Source: Ochrobactrum chromiisoli (lineage in GTDB: Bacteria; Pseudomonadota; Alphaproteobacteria; Rhizobiales; Rhizobiaceae). From it: a DNA stretch of 64,000 bases. Both the position numbers and the translations under genes were made by a program. Below, one piece after another: positions 25,955-35,048 of this stretch. The stretch is taken from positions 1,054,001 through 1,118,000 of the forward strand of contig NZ_JAPHAV010000001.1 of NCBI RefSeq assembly GCF_026241335.1, read 5' to 3'. Numbering within the stretch: the first letter of the stretch is position 1; every line of letters begins with the position of its first letter. Under the pieces are notes generated by a model, which made no database searches, had not been told where the DNA came from, and saw only the letters and a program-made list of their open reading frames with translations.

Positions 25955-27300
25955 GAGAATACCTCTGCGGCTTTGGTGGTGAAAGCTGCGATCAGCTTGT
26001 CTGTTTCATCTTCTGGCTCTGGCAGCGGTTCAATCGGGCTTGCTGTTGTTTGTTTTGCAAACGGGTCATCCAATTGATCGCGCTTATCAAGCGCCGCGAG
26101 AGAATAGTTTTGCTGCTGTAGATACGGGGTTGCACCACCCGCGACTGGGGGAAGATTGAGAACGCGTCTACTTTCGTTTGGTGATTTAATCCCGGCTTTG
26201 ACCGCGTCCGCTTCTGTTTTAATGAGCGTTGCACTATCCATGCGAAAAAGATCACTAAGGTCAAATTCGGTTCCCTCTCCAACTTCGCAATCAAACCCAC
26301 CATCCAAACAGAGCTCGATGCCCTCGATATGGATTTGGACGCACTGGGAATAATATTGCTGATCAAGGGCTTCGACATTATTGAACGACGGCGCTTGGCC
26401 AACTCCGACTTTGTGAGGAGGAACGCCCATTACAGAGCAAATAGTTTCGGCAGACCAGCGAAGCTGCTCGATAAGCTGAGAGTCGAGTGCATTCATCGCG
26501 AGGGACTCGTACTTCAGGTTATCACCAAGGACAGCGATCTTTCCCGCATTATTGCCGGTATAATTATTTTCCCAGAAGTCTTTAAGACGCTTCGCGTTTT
26601 CCTCATCAATCGCGCCTGGTGCGCTCAGTATTCCGCCAGGCATTGAGCCGTTACCGAAAAACTTGGCTGAACTTTTTTGAATTTGTAAGCCCTGCAATGC
26701 AGCAAGTCCGCCTGCAGTGATTGGCGACAAACCAACCATTGGGTGAAAAATTGTATTCCAGCGATCGTGAATGATCTCAGACGCTGGCACGGTAACGCTA
26801 TCGGCACTCTGCCCGGCTAAATCGTCACGCTGAAGCTGGTAATAAACGGACCCGTCAGTTGAAATAAGCACCTTCACCCGATTTGGATCGAGAATATAAA
26901 GCGATACGATTTTTCCAGCTGTGGATCGTCGTTTCAAAATGTACGTATTGCCGTGCGCCAGCTTTGAAAGCATCCAAGATTCAAAGAACTGGATACGGTT
27001 CTGAAACTGATTAGGGTTTCGCAACAATGGGCTGATTTCAGGATGTTCGACTTCCGACCAGATATTATTGCTATCCTCTACCACATACCGAATGCGCATT
27101 TTCGAGATGTCAGATGAAATCAACGACAGGCATCGAAACAGGGTCGGATTGGTAACAGCGGTATCCGTGCTAACCTCGATATTCTTCTGCCAGGCACCAG
27201 TAAATGATTCACGAATAATGCCCCACAAGCCGCCTCGGTTATCGACGGGCGCAAGGCTTGCTGTCTTTTGCCGCGTAATCGACAAACCGAAAACTTTCAT
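25951..27300 (-). CDS. Phage portal protein (HK97 family)
   Basis: The 449-residue protein matches the HK97 portal family. Features are NPTLFRCLSLISSDISKM, PNQFQNRIQFFESWM, HGNTYILKRR, DRWNTIFHPMVGLSPI and the APSFNNVEALDQQYY block near residue 305. It forms the dodecameric DNA channel. It lies downstream of the capsid gene, an order discussed under findings. Confidence 0.94.
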   Translation of the reverse strand: MKVFGLSITRQKTASLAPVDNRGGLWGIIRESFTGAWQKNIEVSTDTAVTNPTLFRCLSLISSDISKMRIRYVVEDSNNIWSEVEHPEISPLLRNPNQFQNRIQFFESWMLSKLAHGNTYILKRRSTAGKIVSLYILDPNRVKVLISTDGSVYYQLQRDDLAGQSADSVTVPASEIIHDRWNTIFHPMVGLSPITAGGLAALQGLQIQKSSAKFFGNGSMPGGILSAPGAIDEENAKRLKDFWENNYTGNNAGKIAVLGDNLKYESLAMNALDSQLIEQLRWSAETICSVMGVPPHKVGVGQAPSFNNVEALDQQYYSQCVQIHIEGIELCLDGGFDCEVGEGTEFDLSDLFRMDSATLIKTEADAVKAGIKSPNESRRVLNLPPVAGGATPYLQQQNYSLAALDKRDQLDDPFAKQTTASPIEPLPEPEDETDKLIAAFTTKAAEVFS

Positions 27301-27301
27301 A

Positions 27302-27514
27302 CTATTCTCCAGCTTTGGTGCGGCGTGATCGTGGCTTAACCGAGGAAACGTCCTGAGGTTTAGGCTCAGGCTCAGAAGCTGCTTCTTCGGCCTTCTTGAT
27401 AGCCTTCAGCAACTTGGCGTCTTTTGCAGACGCCTCAAATTCATCGCCGGATAACAGCGATTTACCCGCGTAACGGAGCGGTTTTAATGCAATGAGTTTC
27501 AAGCGTCTCTCCAT
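27302..27514 (-). CDS. Small charged protein between capsid and portal (70 aa)
   Basis: The ATG at 27514 (MERRLKLIALKPLRYAGKSL) is preferred because the upstream part crosses a hairpin. The product has a strand-rich start (a pattern common to small head-decoration or FeoC-like folds) and a polar C-terminus. No family is recognised. It ends 1 base before the portal start codon. Confidence 0.6.
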   Translation of the reverse strand: MERRLKLIALKPLRYAGKSLLSGDEFEASAKDAKLLKAIKKAEEAASEPEPKPQDVSSVKPRSRRTKAGE

Positions 27515-27526
27515 TGATAAAAGAGA

Positions 27527-27544
27527 GGGGAGCCGAAGCTCCCC
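27527..27544 (-). terminator. UUCG-loop hairpin after the capsid gene
   Basis: On the minus strand GGGGAGC-TTCG-GCTCCCC, a perfect stem with the stable UUCG tetraloop, is followed by TCTCTTTTAT. It lies 6 bases after the capsid stop. It may terminate part of the transcripts or protect the capsid mRNA 3' end. Confidence 0.65.
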
Positions 27545-27550
27545 AATCAA

Positions 27551-29509
27551 TTAACCGCCGTAGTTGGCACTATCGATGAACTGAACAACGCCGTTTCGAC
27601 GCTTAGCCCAGTTAATGAAGCGCTCCGCACGAATGCCGACCATGTTGTGCTGCCACAACGACACCATGACAGTTGATGCCGTGACAGGGTTGGTGGGCGC
27701 GCTTTCCATCTCAAGAGATGCTTCACGCGATGCATCCAACAGCACCTGTCCGTCGTCAGCTAGAAGAATTTCCGTGGCCTTGGCGAGAATAATGCGCGAA
27801 CCGGCACCTTCTATAGGATCGCCAGTGCCTGCATTGGCAGGGATATTCTCGGAAAGAACAACCGGCAGACCAAACCAAGTTCCGCCGCTAGTCCCATTGA
27901 TCGACAGGCCTGGGAATTCTGGCTGACCGAGAGGATTCAACATAAGCGCAAGGCCGAGAGCCTGCGTTTCGGTCATAATCCACACGCTACCTGCCAGCGA
28001 CATGTTGGCGGCAAGGAAGTTGCCGAAAAGCTTCTTCACATCAGCACGGACATCATCTGCAGTGGTACCGCTCGCCACGACTGGCGTAACGCCATTGGTG
28101 ATAGACGCAGGCGATACACCGTTCGCACCAGCAGCCTTAGCTGGATCAACAAAGTCCTTGTCCATGGTCTGAACAATGGTGTTGACCAGATCCTGACGCA
28201 CCAGCGCTTCCGCAGAAGGATTGGAGAACCGCACCAGTTCGTCCGTCAGAACCACAATACCGGCGAGCTTCGCAAAACCAAGCTTGATATTGTCGAATGC
28301 CAGTTCACTGACCGGCTTCGGCTTACCTTCACCTACCCACTGTGCCGATGAACCAGCAGTCTGGCGTGGAATATTGATGTTGAATGGCACTCGGCGAAGA
28401 CCAGGAATTCGACCGACGATCGTCTGCGGGCGAAGTAGTTCAATAAACTCATTCGCCATTGTCTGGTATTCGACCAACGGCTTTGCCCATTCGGCATCGG
28501 TTGTGGTGCCGGCAGACACTGCTGCACGCAGGACCGTCTCAACTTCAGGTGTGTCGCCCCAAGCCTTGGAAACTTCCGCAGCCTGCATCAGATTGCCCTT
28601 AGAACGAGCCAGCGCAATCGCATAACGCGTGAATGCAGTTCCCTTCGGCAGGTCTTTCTTCGCAGAAGCTGGGACCGCACCGCGGGCCTTGCTACCGTCG
28701 TCGACGGTTTTGACGCCAGTCACGTCGGTTGCACCTGCGATACTCGCAGCCTCTAGGTCTTTTAGGCGTACCAAATGCTCGTCAATCGACTTCACTTCAG
28801 CCACAAGGGCATCATATTCATCGGACTGATCGGCATCCAACGTAACGCCGTCTTCTGCTGCTTTCTGCATCAGGCCGGTCATTGCTGCGGACTTCTGCGC
28901 ACGAGTAGCTTCAAAGGCTTTAATTTGTTCCTGAATATTCATAGATGACTTCCTTTTCGGAGTTGTCGGGGAGGATTTGACCGAAACGCCGGTCGAGGAG
29001 GGTCGTGCGGCAATAACAGCGGATTTGCCTGACGCGGCGCGCTGCTGATTATCGATCGACTTGATATTGTTGATGGTTGCGTCAGCGTTGGCTGGAATTG
29101 TCACAAGGGAAAGCTCGAGCCATTCCCATTCAGTGAACCGCAACCCGCCTGTCTTCATGATCTCATAGCTGAGAGATCGGAACCCAATCGAGACGGCACG
29201 CACCAGGCCCAGCTTGACGCTTTGCCATGCTTCGTCCGTTCGATCTTTGAGTGTTCCGGGCTCATCGATCTTTACAATCCTAGCCTTAAAGGGGATGCCC
29301 TTTTCGGTCGGCTCTGCAAACTCGACGTGTCCGACCGGCATATTGGCGTTATGCTGCCATAGTAGAGGCATCGGGAGTGCAAATTTCGCTCCCATAGGCT
29401 CGACAACATCGTCCATGCGATCCGCAGACGGTGTTGAAGCAATGCCTTCTATGAGACGTTCGTCTTCATTGACGGTCCTGATATTCAGAACCGAATAAGC
29501 TCTATTCAT
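27551..29509 (-). CDS. Prohead protease-major capsid protein fusion
   Basis: The 652-residue protein joins two usual phage proteins. Residues 1-150 are an HK97-type prohead serine protease: DRMDDVVEPMGAKFALPMPL, then LLWQHNANMPVGH with the catalytic histidine and VRAVSIGFRSL with the serine. Residues 190-260 form a helical scaffold-like delta region (NIQEQIKAFEATRAQKSAA). The rest is an HK97-fold capsid protein (QWVGEGKPKPVSELAFDNIK and NMVGIRAERFINW). Self-cleavage would release the capsid subunit. Confidence 0.92.
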   Translation of the reverse strand: MNRAYSVLNIRTVNEDERLIEGIASTPSADRMDDVVEPMGAKFALPMPLLWQHNANMPVGHVEFAEPTEKGIPFKARIVKIDEPGTLKDRTDEAWQSVKLGLVRAVSIGFRSLSYEIMKTGGLRFTEWEWLELSLVTIPANADATINNIKSIDNQQRAASGKSAVIAARPSSTGVSVKSSPTTPKRKSSMNIQEQIKAFEATRAQKSAAMTGLMQKAAEDGVTLDADQSDEYDALVAEVKSIDEHLVRLKDLEAASIAGATDVTGVKTVDDGSKARGAVPASAKKDLPKGTAFTRYAIALARSKGNLMQAAEVSKAWGDTPEVETVLRAAVSAGTTTDAEWAKPLVEYQTMANEFIELLRPQTIVGRIPGLRRVPFNINIPRQTAGSSAQWVGEGKPKPVSELAFDNIKLGFAKLAGIVVLTDELVRFSNPSAEALVRQDLVNTIVQTMDKDFVDPAKAAGANGVSPASITNGVTPVVASGTTADDVRADVKKLFGNFLAANMSLAGSVWIMTETQALGLALMLNPLGQPEFPGLSINGTSGGTWFGLPVVLSENIPANAGTGDPIEGAGSRIILAKATEILLADDGQVLLDASREASLEMESAPTNPVTASTVMVSLWQHNMVGIRAERFINWAKRRNGVVQFIDSANYGG

Positions 29510-29527
29510 CGATTTTCCTTAGAAAAA

Positions 29528-31381
29528 TCAGCCAAAAACCATGATTTGATATTGGCGCTTTGGCTTTTCGAGAGGCGTGTCAGCCGCAAATCCCGTCACC
29601 ATCGCCAGAGCAACAGCAGCGTCGATGCGGACGGAAGCTTTGGTTTTCACGAACCAGCGGTTATCGAGTGGATCGCGATCAAACGTGGCGCCCATCAAAG
29701 CTGTCATCAACACCGGGTTTCGCCGAAGCCGCACGCGGCCGTCGATAATGGCGTTTTCCAATTCGGTGACCGATCCCGGCATCCACAAGCCTTGCGGCTC
29801 CGGAAGGCCGGCGGCTTTTGCAGCTTCGATTTTCTTTTCGCTGGCCTTTGATCGTCGCTTACCACCTTGCGGATGCGGTATTTGCTCAACTTCAACGCCG
29901 ATTGCGTCAAGCTCCTCGCGGAACTTGTCGTAAGCATAAGGGTCATACGCTATTCCTTGAACGTCGAAATCTTGCGTAAGCTGAGCCACCCGTGCTGCGA
30001 CGAAGTCAAAGCGAATTCGCTTGCCGGGCGATGCATTCAGATAACCTTGATCAACCCACGTTTCGTAAGGCGCATTGTCTGCGGCTGCGCGGGCTTTCAA
30101 CGTTTCTTCAGGCGTCCAAGCTTCGATCCACATATCGAAAGTCGGCAGTTCGATTGTTGATCCATCCTCACGTTGCATTGACTTCGTGCCGGTTTTTACA
30201 GCGCAAGCCAAAGCAGTCATGTCGCGAGCTGCTGACAAATCGACACTGATATAGAGTTGCTTACCAGCATGCTCTTCTTCGGGGTCGAAATCATCCATGA
30301 CAGCTTCAACCGTATCGCGCGGCATCCAAGCCTGATCGGCATCAGTCCATTGGCAGAAATGAAGCCGCAAGATGCCGTTCAGTTTTCCCGGAATCTGCCG
30401 AGCCTGCGAAACAACACCCGCAAGATATTCTTGCGTCAGGATTACGCCGAGAAGTGGATTAGCTTTTTTCCAACATGTGGGATCATCAAGTGGGTCATCG
30501 TCTTTGTCCAACGAACAGACATAAGAAAACGTCGTGTCGTCATAGACCTCACCAACATAAGTGAAATCTTCATCAGGCGTCTCGGTTCCAGCTGCTGTTC
30601 GAACAGCATGTTGGTGCTCTTCCCAGCACACTGAATTTCGATCAGAACCGCTGTTTGTGATCATGAAAAGAAGCGGCTGCAGCCGAAACTTAAAACCGCG
30701 CTCCAGCATTTCCATCACGGTGCGGTCAGGATGCTCATGCACCTCATCGCACAGCGCGAAATGAGGCCTGGGACCGGACCCTGTTTTACCGGCTTCCTTC
30801 GAAATCGGTCGGAAGAACGACGCTTTCTCGTGGAACGCGATATTGTTCTCTTTACCGAGACCGCCGCTGAATTTCAGCCGCTTCGAAAGCTTCGGAGCCG
30901 ACTGAGCCATCTTTACTGCATCATGGAACAGAATGTCCGCCTGAGCTTTCTTAGCAGCGGCAGCATAAATCTGAGCGCCAGATTCACCATCTGCCATTAA
31001 GCCAAGTAGACCAAGTCCACCCGCGAAGGGTGACTTTCCATTGCCTTTGCCCTCTTCGATATAGGCGCGGCGAAAACGGCGGGTGCCGTCTTCCTTCACC
31101 CATCCGAATAGCGATCCCAGCTTGAAAGCCTGTGAAGCATGCAGAATGAAGGGCTTGCCATCAAACTGGCCTTCCTTCAGTTTCAGGCGCTCTTCAAAAA
31201 AGCGCATTGCCCGGTGAGCTTTAGCATCATCCCAGTACAGGCCGCGCTCGTGTCCATGTTCGATATCATCAAAGTGACGTCGGCATGCATTCCTGACATG
31301 AGGCCCAGCGATTTCAGTCCCGTCGAGCACAGCTTGCGCATAAGCGCTGACACGCTCAAGTGCAGGTGTATCAGTCAACAA
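29528..31381 (-). CDS. Terminase large subunit
   Basis: The 617-residue DNA-packaging motor has an ATPase part with Walker A EEGKGNGKSPFAGGLGLL and Walker B HFALCDEVHEHPD, and a C-terminal RNase H-like nuclease with YISVDLSAARDMTALACAVK and GIAYDPYAYDKF. The type is the HK97/YmfN-like large terminase. It overlaps the small terminase gene by 11 bases. Confidence 0.94.
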   Translation of the reverse strand: MLTDTPALERVSAYAQAVLDGTEIAGPHVRNACRRHFDDIEHGHERGLYWDDAKAHRAMRFFEERLKLKEGQFDGKPFILHASQAFKLGSLFGWVKEDGTRRFRRAYIEEGKGNGKSPFAGGLGLLGLMADGESGAQIYAAAAKKAQADILFHDAVKMAQSAPKLSKRLKFSGGLGKENNIAFHEKASFFRPISKEAGKTGSGPRPHFALCDEVHEHPDRTVMEMLERGFKFRLQPLLFMITNSGSDRNSVCWEEHQHAVRTAAGTETPDEDFTYVGEVYDDTTFSYVCSLDKDDDPLDDPTCWKKANPLLGVILTQEYLAGVVSQARQIPGKLNGILRLHFCQWTDADQAWMPRDTVEAVMDDFDPEEEHAGKQLYISVDLSAARDMTALACAVKTGTKSMQREDGSTIELPTFDMWIEAWTPEETLKARAAADNAPYETWVDQGYLNASPGKRIRFDFVAARVAQLTQDFDVQGIAYDPYAYDKFREELDAIGVEVEQIPHPQGGKRRSKASEKKIEAAKAAGLPEPQGLWMPGSVTELENAIIDGRVRLRRNPVLMTALMGATFDRDPLDNRWFVKTKASVRIDAAVALAMVTGFAADTPLEKPKRQYQIMVFG

Positions 31382-31754
31382 GATCGTCCTTATCCTCTTC
31401 GTCAGGCATTGAAATCTTGGTCGCGTCCGCAGGCGTAGCGCCCATCTGGCCCAGCATCTGACGCAGCAGGTTCATCGCCTGCACTCCAACCTCTTGGCCC
31501 GCCATCATTCGCCCCTGAATATTTGCGGCCATTCCGACCAACATGCGGTGTGACTGGTTCAGCCACGGCAGTTCTTTCTCAAACAGTTTCCAGGCAGCTT
31601 TGGCTTTGCTCTCTGGCGTATCCTTCAACCAGGCGGGAGGATTACCAAGCGGGCCATCAGCTTTAACGTCCTTGCGATCTTTGAAGCGGGTAGGATGTGT
31701 TTTGTCGCGCCCCTCCGCCTTGGCTTTAGCGAGGGGATTCCGTGGTCGAGCCAT
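31371..31754 (-). CDS. Terminase small subunit (P27-like)
   Basis: The 127-residue protein starts with a basic tail (MARPRNPLAKAKAEGRDKTH) and a helical core, PPAWLKDTPESKAKAAWKLF, as in P27-type small terminases that bind the packaging site. The C-terminus is very acidic (PDEEDKDDLVD), probably contacting the large subunit. The assignment rests on context and this pattern. Confidence 0.82.
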   Translation of the reverse strand: MARPRNPLAKAKAEGRDKTHPTRFKDRKDVKADGPLGNPPAWLKDTPESKAKAAWKLFEKELPWLNQSHRMLVGMAANIQGRMMAGQEVGVQAMNLLRQMLGQMGATPADATKISMPDEEDKDDLVD

Positions 31755-31917
31755 TGAATCCTCACAGGTTTTGTGTAAAATATATCCAGCCGTCGAGCTC
31801 CGCTCCGGCGAAAATCAGGGTCATATTTTCAAATGGTTTTGCGTGCGTGTTTGCCCACAACCGATCCCACGCTATCGCGCCTCCGTCGGTCGGTAACCAC
31901 CCCCGGGGGGGGCTGGA

Positions 31918-32202
31918 TTACCCGATCGGCCACCCTGATGCGTCGAATCTGATCACGGTCTGCCCTAGGTCTTCACGTTGGCCACGAGACGCGTGGCACC
32001 GCTTGCATGTCGAGATGAATGGTCCTGACCAGAAGATGCTTTCACTACCGCGATGCGGTATCGCGTGATGAACCTCATTTGCAGGTTCAACAATTTCCCG
32101 CTCTAAACACCATTCACAAAGCGGCTGCATTCGCAGTTGAGCTTCCCGGATGCGTTGCCAGCGGGCGGTTCTGTAGAGGCGAACCCGTTTACTTTTTTCC
32201 AT
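31918..32202 (-). CDS. HNH endonuclease of the packaging module
   Basis: The 94-residue protein has the HNH pattern of phage packaging nucleases: LYRTARWQRIREAQL, CEWCLEREIVEPANEVHH (zinc cysteines and first histidines) and STCKRCHASR. In HK97-like phages such a gene lies beside terS and terL and takes part in cos cleavage. The 160-base gap to terS is GC-rich with a GGGGGG run and may hold the cos site. Confidence 0.9.
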   Translation of the reverse strand: MEKSKRVRLYRTARWQRIREAQLRMQPLCEWCLEREIVEPANEVHHAIPHRGSESIFWSGPFISTCKRCHASRGQREDLGQTVIRFDASGWPIG

Positions 32203-32256
32203 GATGTAACGGTTTAAACGTTGATAATATTAGTTTGGATCACCGAGGATCTCTGA

Positions 32257-32691
32257 TTACGCCTTTTTCAAAAAAAGAAAAAGAATATAGACAACACGTA
32301 TGAATAAACAAATCGAAATAACTGCAGTAAATATCCAAATTATTCTATAGAATAGATTAGCAAATCCATTATCATCGAGCACAAAAAAGCCAACCAGCGA
32401 TACTATGAGCAATGTTAATCCGCCAAGCTCTGCTTCAAGAATATATCGATAAAAAAAGCCTTTGTATCCCGAGCTTGCTAGTTTTTTAAATACTGGCGTT
32501 CCGGTCAAGCCAACGACAATCGCCTTGGCGGTTACCAAAAAACCAACAATAACAGCGGAAACAGTCCCTGTTGCACCGATTAATGCAGAAGCGTTCGTTG
32601 GAAAGGTCGTCCCTAGGTACTTCCACCAAAAAATGGTGAACCCGATCGCAAAAATGTAAGGCCAAAATGCCTCTATGTTCTTACCGCTCAT
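32257..32691 (-). CDS. Multi-helix membrane protein, partner of DUF6731-like gene
   Basis: The ATG at 32691 (MSGKNIEAFWPYIFAIGFTI) overlaps the upstream stop in ATGA, so the two genes are coupled. The 144-residue protein has four hydrophobic segments: FAIGFTIFWW, ATGTVSAVIVGFLVTAKAIV, LTLLIVSLVGFFVLD and IIWIFTAVISICLFI. No enzymatic motif is seen. The sequence is AT-rich and unrelated to phage holins as far as can be told. The pair interrupts the replication and packaging modules and is probably cargo. Confidence 0.75.
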   Translation of the reverse strand: MSGKNIEAFWPYIFAIGFTIFWWKYLGTTFPTNASALIGATGTVSAVIVGFLVTAKAIVVGLTGTPVFKKLASSGYKGFFYRYILEAELGGLTLLIVSLVGFFVLDDNGFANLFYRIIWIFTAVISICLFIRVVYILFLFLKKA

Positions 32692-33584
32692 TGATCCACC
32701 CGTGGTACACGACCTGTTTCGATCCAAGTGCGCAAGGTTTGACCTATGGCATCCCACCGCGTTTGTCTGTCGTATCTAGCGCCCGCTGCTAGCGGAAGTG
32801 TCACTTCTTGGGAAATGCGATCACTAACTAAGTTCACGGCTTCAGACTTATCTTCATCTGTTGGCTTACCTTTAACAACAGCAGACTTAACGGCTTGGCC
32901 GAGTACTTCGAGCTCATTCAACCAACCTCGAATCCCTTCATCACCCAAAGAACCATCTCGTGATGGTCTGGCCTGAAGTCCGATAGTAATCGTTTCGACA
33001 CCTTCTGGTAGGGGGGCATTGAGAATACTCGTTAAACTCCGTCCCGCTTCCATATCTGCGGCCTGTGCTCCTGGGACGCTCACACTAAATTCGATGGATT
33101 TATATATTCCCCACCTTCTCAGCCTAGCATAGGCATCTGGCTTCAGCACCGCACCAAATCGAAAACCAAATAATTCTTGATCTTCAACACCATCCGCTCT
33201 TTGTCCTCCGCCGAATGCAACGTCTGCGGAATAAAGGTACTTTTCTATTCCTATTGATCGCGGTCCATAATGATTATACTGGATCGCTAGGTATCCAGAG
33301 ATCGGATCAAAGGCGATAGCTGTATCTTCTCCAAACGAATGCCCTTCCTCTAAGGGAATGCCCTGGAGGGGGGCGCCTCTCGCCATTCTACCTGGTCCAT
33401 GGCCATTTCGCGGGGCAGCAAAATCGGCATACCAAAATCCTTCACGCTGATCGGCTTCTTCCAAGCGCATAAAGCGATCACCCATGTAATGCCGATCATT
33501 TAAGTCTGCATTGTTGATGAGTTCAAGTAACTGCCCCAATGCCCGTCTGCCATTTTGCTGCACTCTAAAAGCATATATCTTCAT
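32688..33584 (-). CDS. DUF6731-like protein
   Basis: The 298-residue soluble protein resembles the DUF6731 family by its N-terminal pattern: KIYAFRVQQNGRRALGQLLE, DFAAPRNGHGPGRMARGAPL, EEGHSFGEDTAIAFDPISGY and LAIQYNHYGPRS. The C-terminal 140 residues are mixed alpha/beta. The function of this family is unknown. It precedes and overlaps a four-helix membrane protein gene. A soluble sensor or effector with a membrane partner is a familiar defence or exclusion design, but that is inference. Confidence 0.65.
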   Translation of the reverse strand: MKIYAFRVQQNGRRALGQLLELINNADLNDRHYMGDRFMRLEEADQREGFWYADFAAPRNGHGPGRMARGAPLQGIPLEEGHSFGEDTAIAFDPISGYLAIQYNHYGPRSIGIEKYLYSADVAFGGGQRADGVEDQELFGFRFGAVLKPDAYARLRRWGIYKSIEFSVSVPGAQAADMEAGRSLTSILNAPLPEGVETITIGLQARPSRDGSLGDEGIRGWLNELEVLGQAVKSAVVKGKPTDEDKSEAVNLVSDRISQEVTLPLAAGARYDRQTRWDAIGQTLRTWIETGRVPRVDQ

Positions 33585-33929
33585 GATTCTCGCCCAACCG
33601 TTTGGCTTGGACGATCAATTTTCTTTCAGATACTGTCAACTAGAATTAGACTAACAACTAACAGAGCGGTCGATAACTCTATATTTAGACATTTACCCAT
33701 TTGCTGTGAAACAAACGACGACGTAAGTCGCCGGGAGCGCGGACCATCGCGCTGCACCGGCTCTTTGCTGCTAGCAGAGGAGGAGGAGACAACTCCCAGC
33801 AGCGTACCGTCGCGGGTCATGAGCAACCGGCGACGATCTCAGAAATAGAAAAAGCCCGGCGCAATGACCGGGCTTAGTTTTGTTATTCTCTTCTCCCCAT
33901 TACGAATGGGAGAGGGTTTGACGTATAAG
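33585..33929. other. 345-base gap in prophage
   Basis: No convincing gene is seen. Short frames on both strands lack ribosome sites. The left part is AT-rich and should hold the promoter of the DUF6731-like pair. A terminator lies at 33852-33875. Confidence 0.5.
33852..33875 (-). terminator. Terminator between replication and accessory regions
   Basis: The stem AAGCCCGG-CGCAATGA-CCGGGCTT has A- and T-rich flanks on both sides, so it can act in both directions. It isolates the accessory pair from the minus-strand genes upstream of it. Confidence 0.8.
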
Positions 33930-35048
33930 TCACGCTGCTAAGTGGAGCTTCTGCCGTTCCAGACGAGCACGAGCACGATCAATGTTCGTGATGGCCTGGC
34001 GTGCTTCCTTACGCTGTCGTCGCTTAATGCGATCCCATGTTTCGCGCAGACCATTGATGGCAGCATTGATTAGTGCTTTTCCGGCAGCGGATGCCTGCAC
34101 GCCTTTAAAGCCCCTCGCTTCTCCTATCTCGGTCAATGTCTTGCCACCGAGCACAGCATCTTCGAACGGTGCCAATCCGACACCCAAGGAAGATCTGAGT
34201 TCTTCAAGAATGGGACGCATGTCGATCTTAGCAATCATGATGTTCTCATTGAACTTCACGGCAAAAGGTCGTTCTTTGACCTTGGTGTCGTCGTCGGCAG
34301 CCATGGCGCGTTTCGGTTGATGTACCCAATCAAGATCGGACCTACTGCGCTTTCGCACACTCCCGTATCGTATTTCGCCACCCGGGATGAAATTCGTTGG
34401 CCAGTTCTTGGCAGCAGCTTCGTCGATGTCGTCGGTGGTCATCGTATCGGATGCGTACTCCTTCACCGCACTAGCATCATACCCATAATCGATGCCCCGC
34501 AAAGGTTGGCTTGCTATAAGGCTGCAAAGACCGCGATAGAATTCTACTGCTTCCACATCGTCATGGCGTTTCTCCCGGCGAAGCTGGCGCAAGAGTTCCC
34601 AGCCTTGCAAATTGTCGTTTGCGGCAGATTCCGCGAGACCAGCATGCCGCTTGTTGATGCGCTCGACAGCAGCAATAATCTGAGCGTCGCGCAATACACG
34701 GGCGTGTTCGGCCTGAGCATGCATCAATGCACGCTCTGCTGGAGAATGTTCAGGCATGACTTTCCCATCCAATAGAGTTTTTGCAATTTTGTATTTGTTA
34801 TCCGTTCCGGCAATCAAAGCCATCCAAGCTTCACGGCGAGGATCGACGACCGTTGCACGGCGAGTTACCTTTCGCGGTTCTCGAACTGGCAACCCATCTT
34901 CGTCACGGATCAGCTTGCCTGATTGATCACGCAGCCACTTGGCGTTGGTGCGGTACGGGTTACTGACTGGCGTTGCAGGCACTGCAAAGATGTTCGTGGG
35001 TGCGCCTGCGTGTCCGAAAATAGGAGCGTTGTCGTTGTCGGCCTTCAT
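33930..35048 (-). CDS. Hypothetical phage protein with C-terminal helix-turn-helix
   Basis: The 372-residue protein is unrecognised as a whole. The N-terminus is polar; the middle is helical and charged. Residues about 305-345, LAPFEDAVLGGKTLTEIGEA then RGFKGVQASAAGKALINAAI, look like a sigma-70 region-4 type helix-turn-helix, followed by a basic tail RRQRKEARQAITNIDRARAR. Such a domain at the end of the early region would suit a late-gene activator; this is inference from position and pattern. Its start overlaps the upstream gene's stop in ATGA. Confidence 0.7.
   Translation of the reverse strand: MKADNDNAPIFGHAGAPTNIFAVPATPVSNPYRTNAKWLRDQSGKLIRDEDGLPVREPRKVTRRATVVDPRREAWMALIAGTDNKYKIAKTLLDGKVMPEHSPAERALMHAQAEHARVLRDAQIIAAVERINKRHAGLAESAANDNLQGWELLRQLRREKRHDDVEAVEFYRGLCSLIASQPLRGIDYGYDASAVKEYASDTMTTDDIDEAAAKNWPTNFIPGGEIRYGSVRKRSRSDLDWVHQPKRAMAADDDTKVKERPFAVKFNENIMIAKIDMRPILEELRSSLGVGLAPFEDAVLGGKTLTEIGEARGFKGVQASAAGKALINAAINGLRETWDRIKRRQRKEARQAITNIDRARARLERQKLHLAA

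Noticed and set aside
32257..32691. Membrane protein as phage holin
   Set aside because: It has four helices, overlaps a soluble DUF6731-like gene and has no endolysin neighbour, so a lysis role is not supported.
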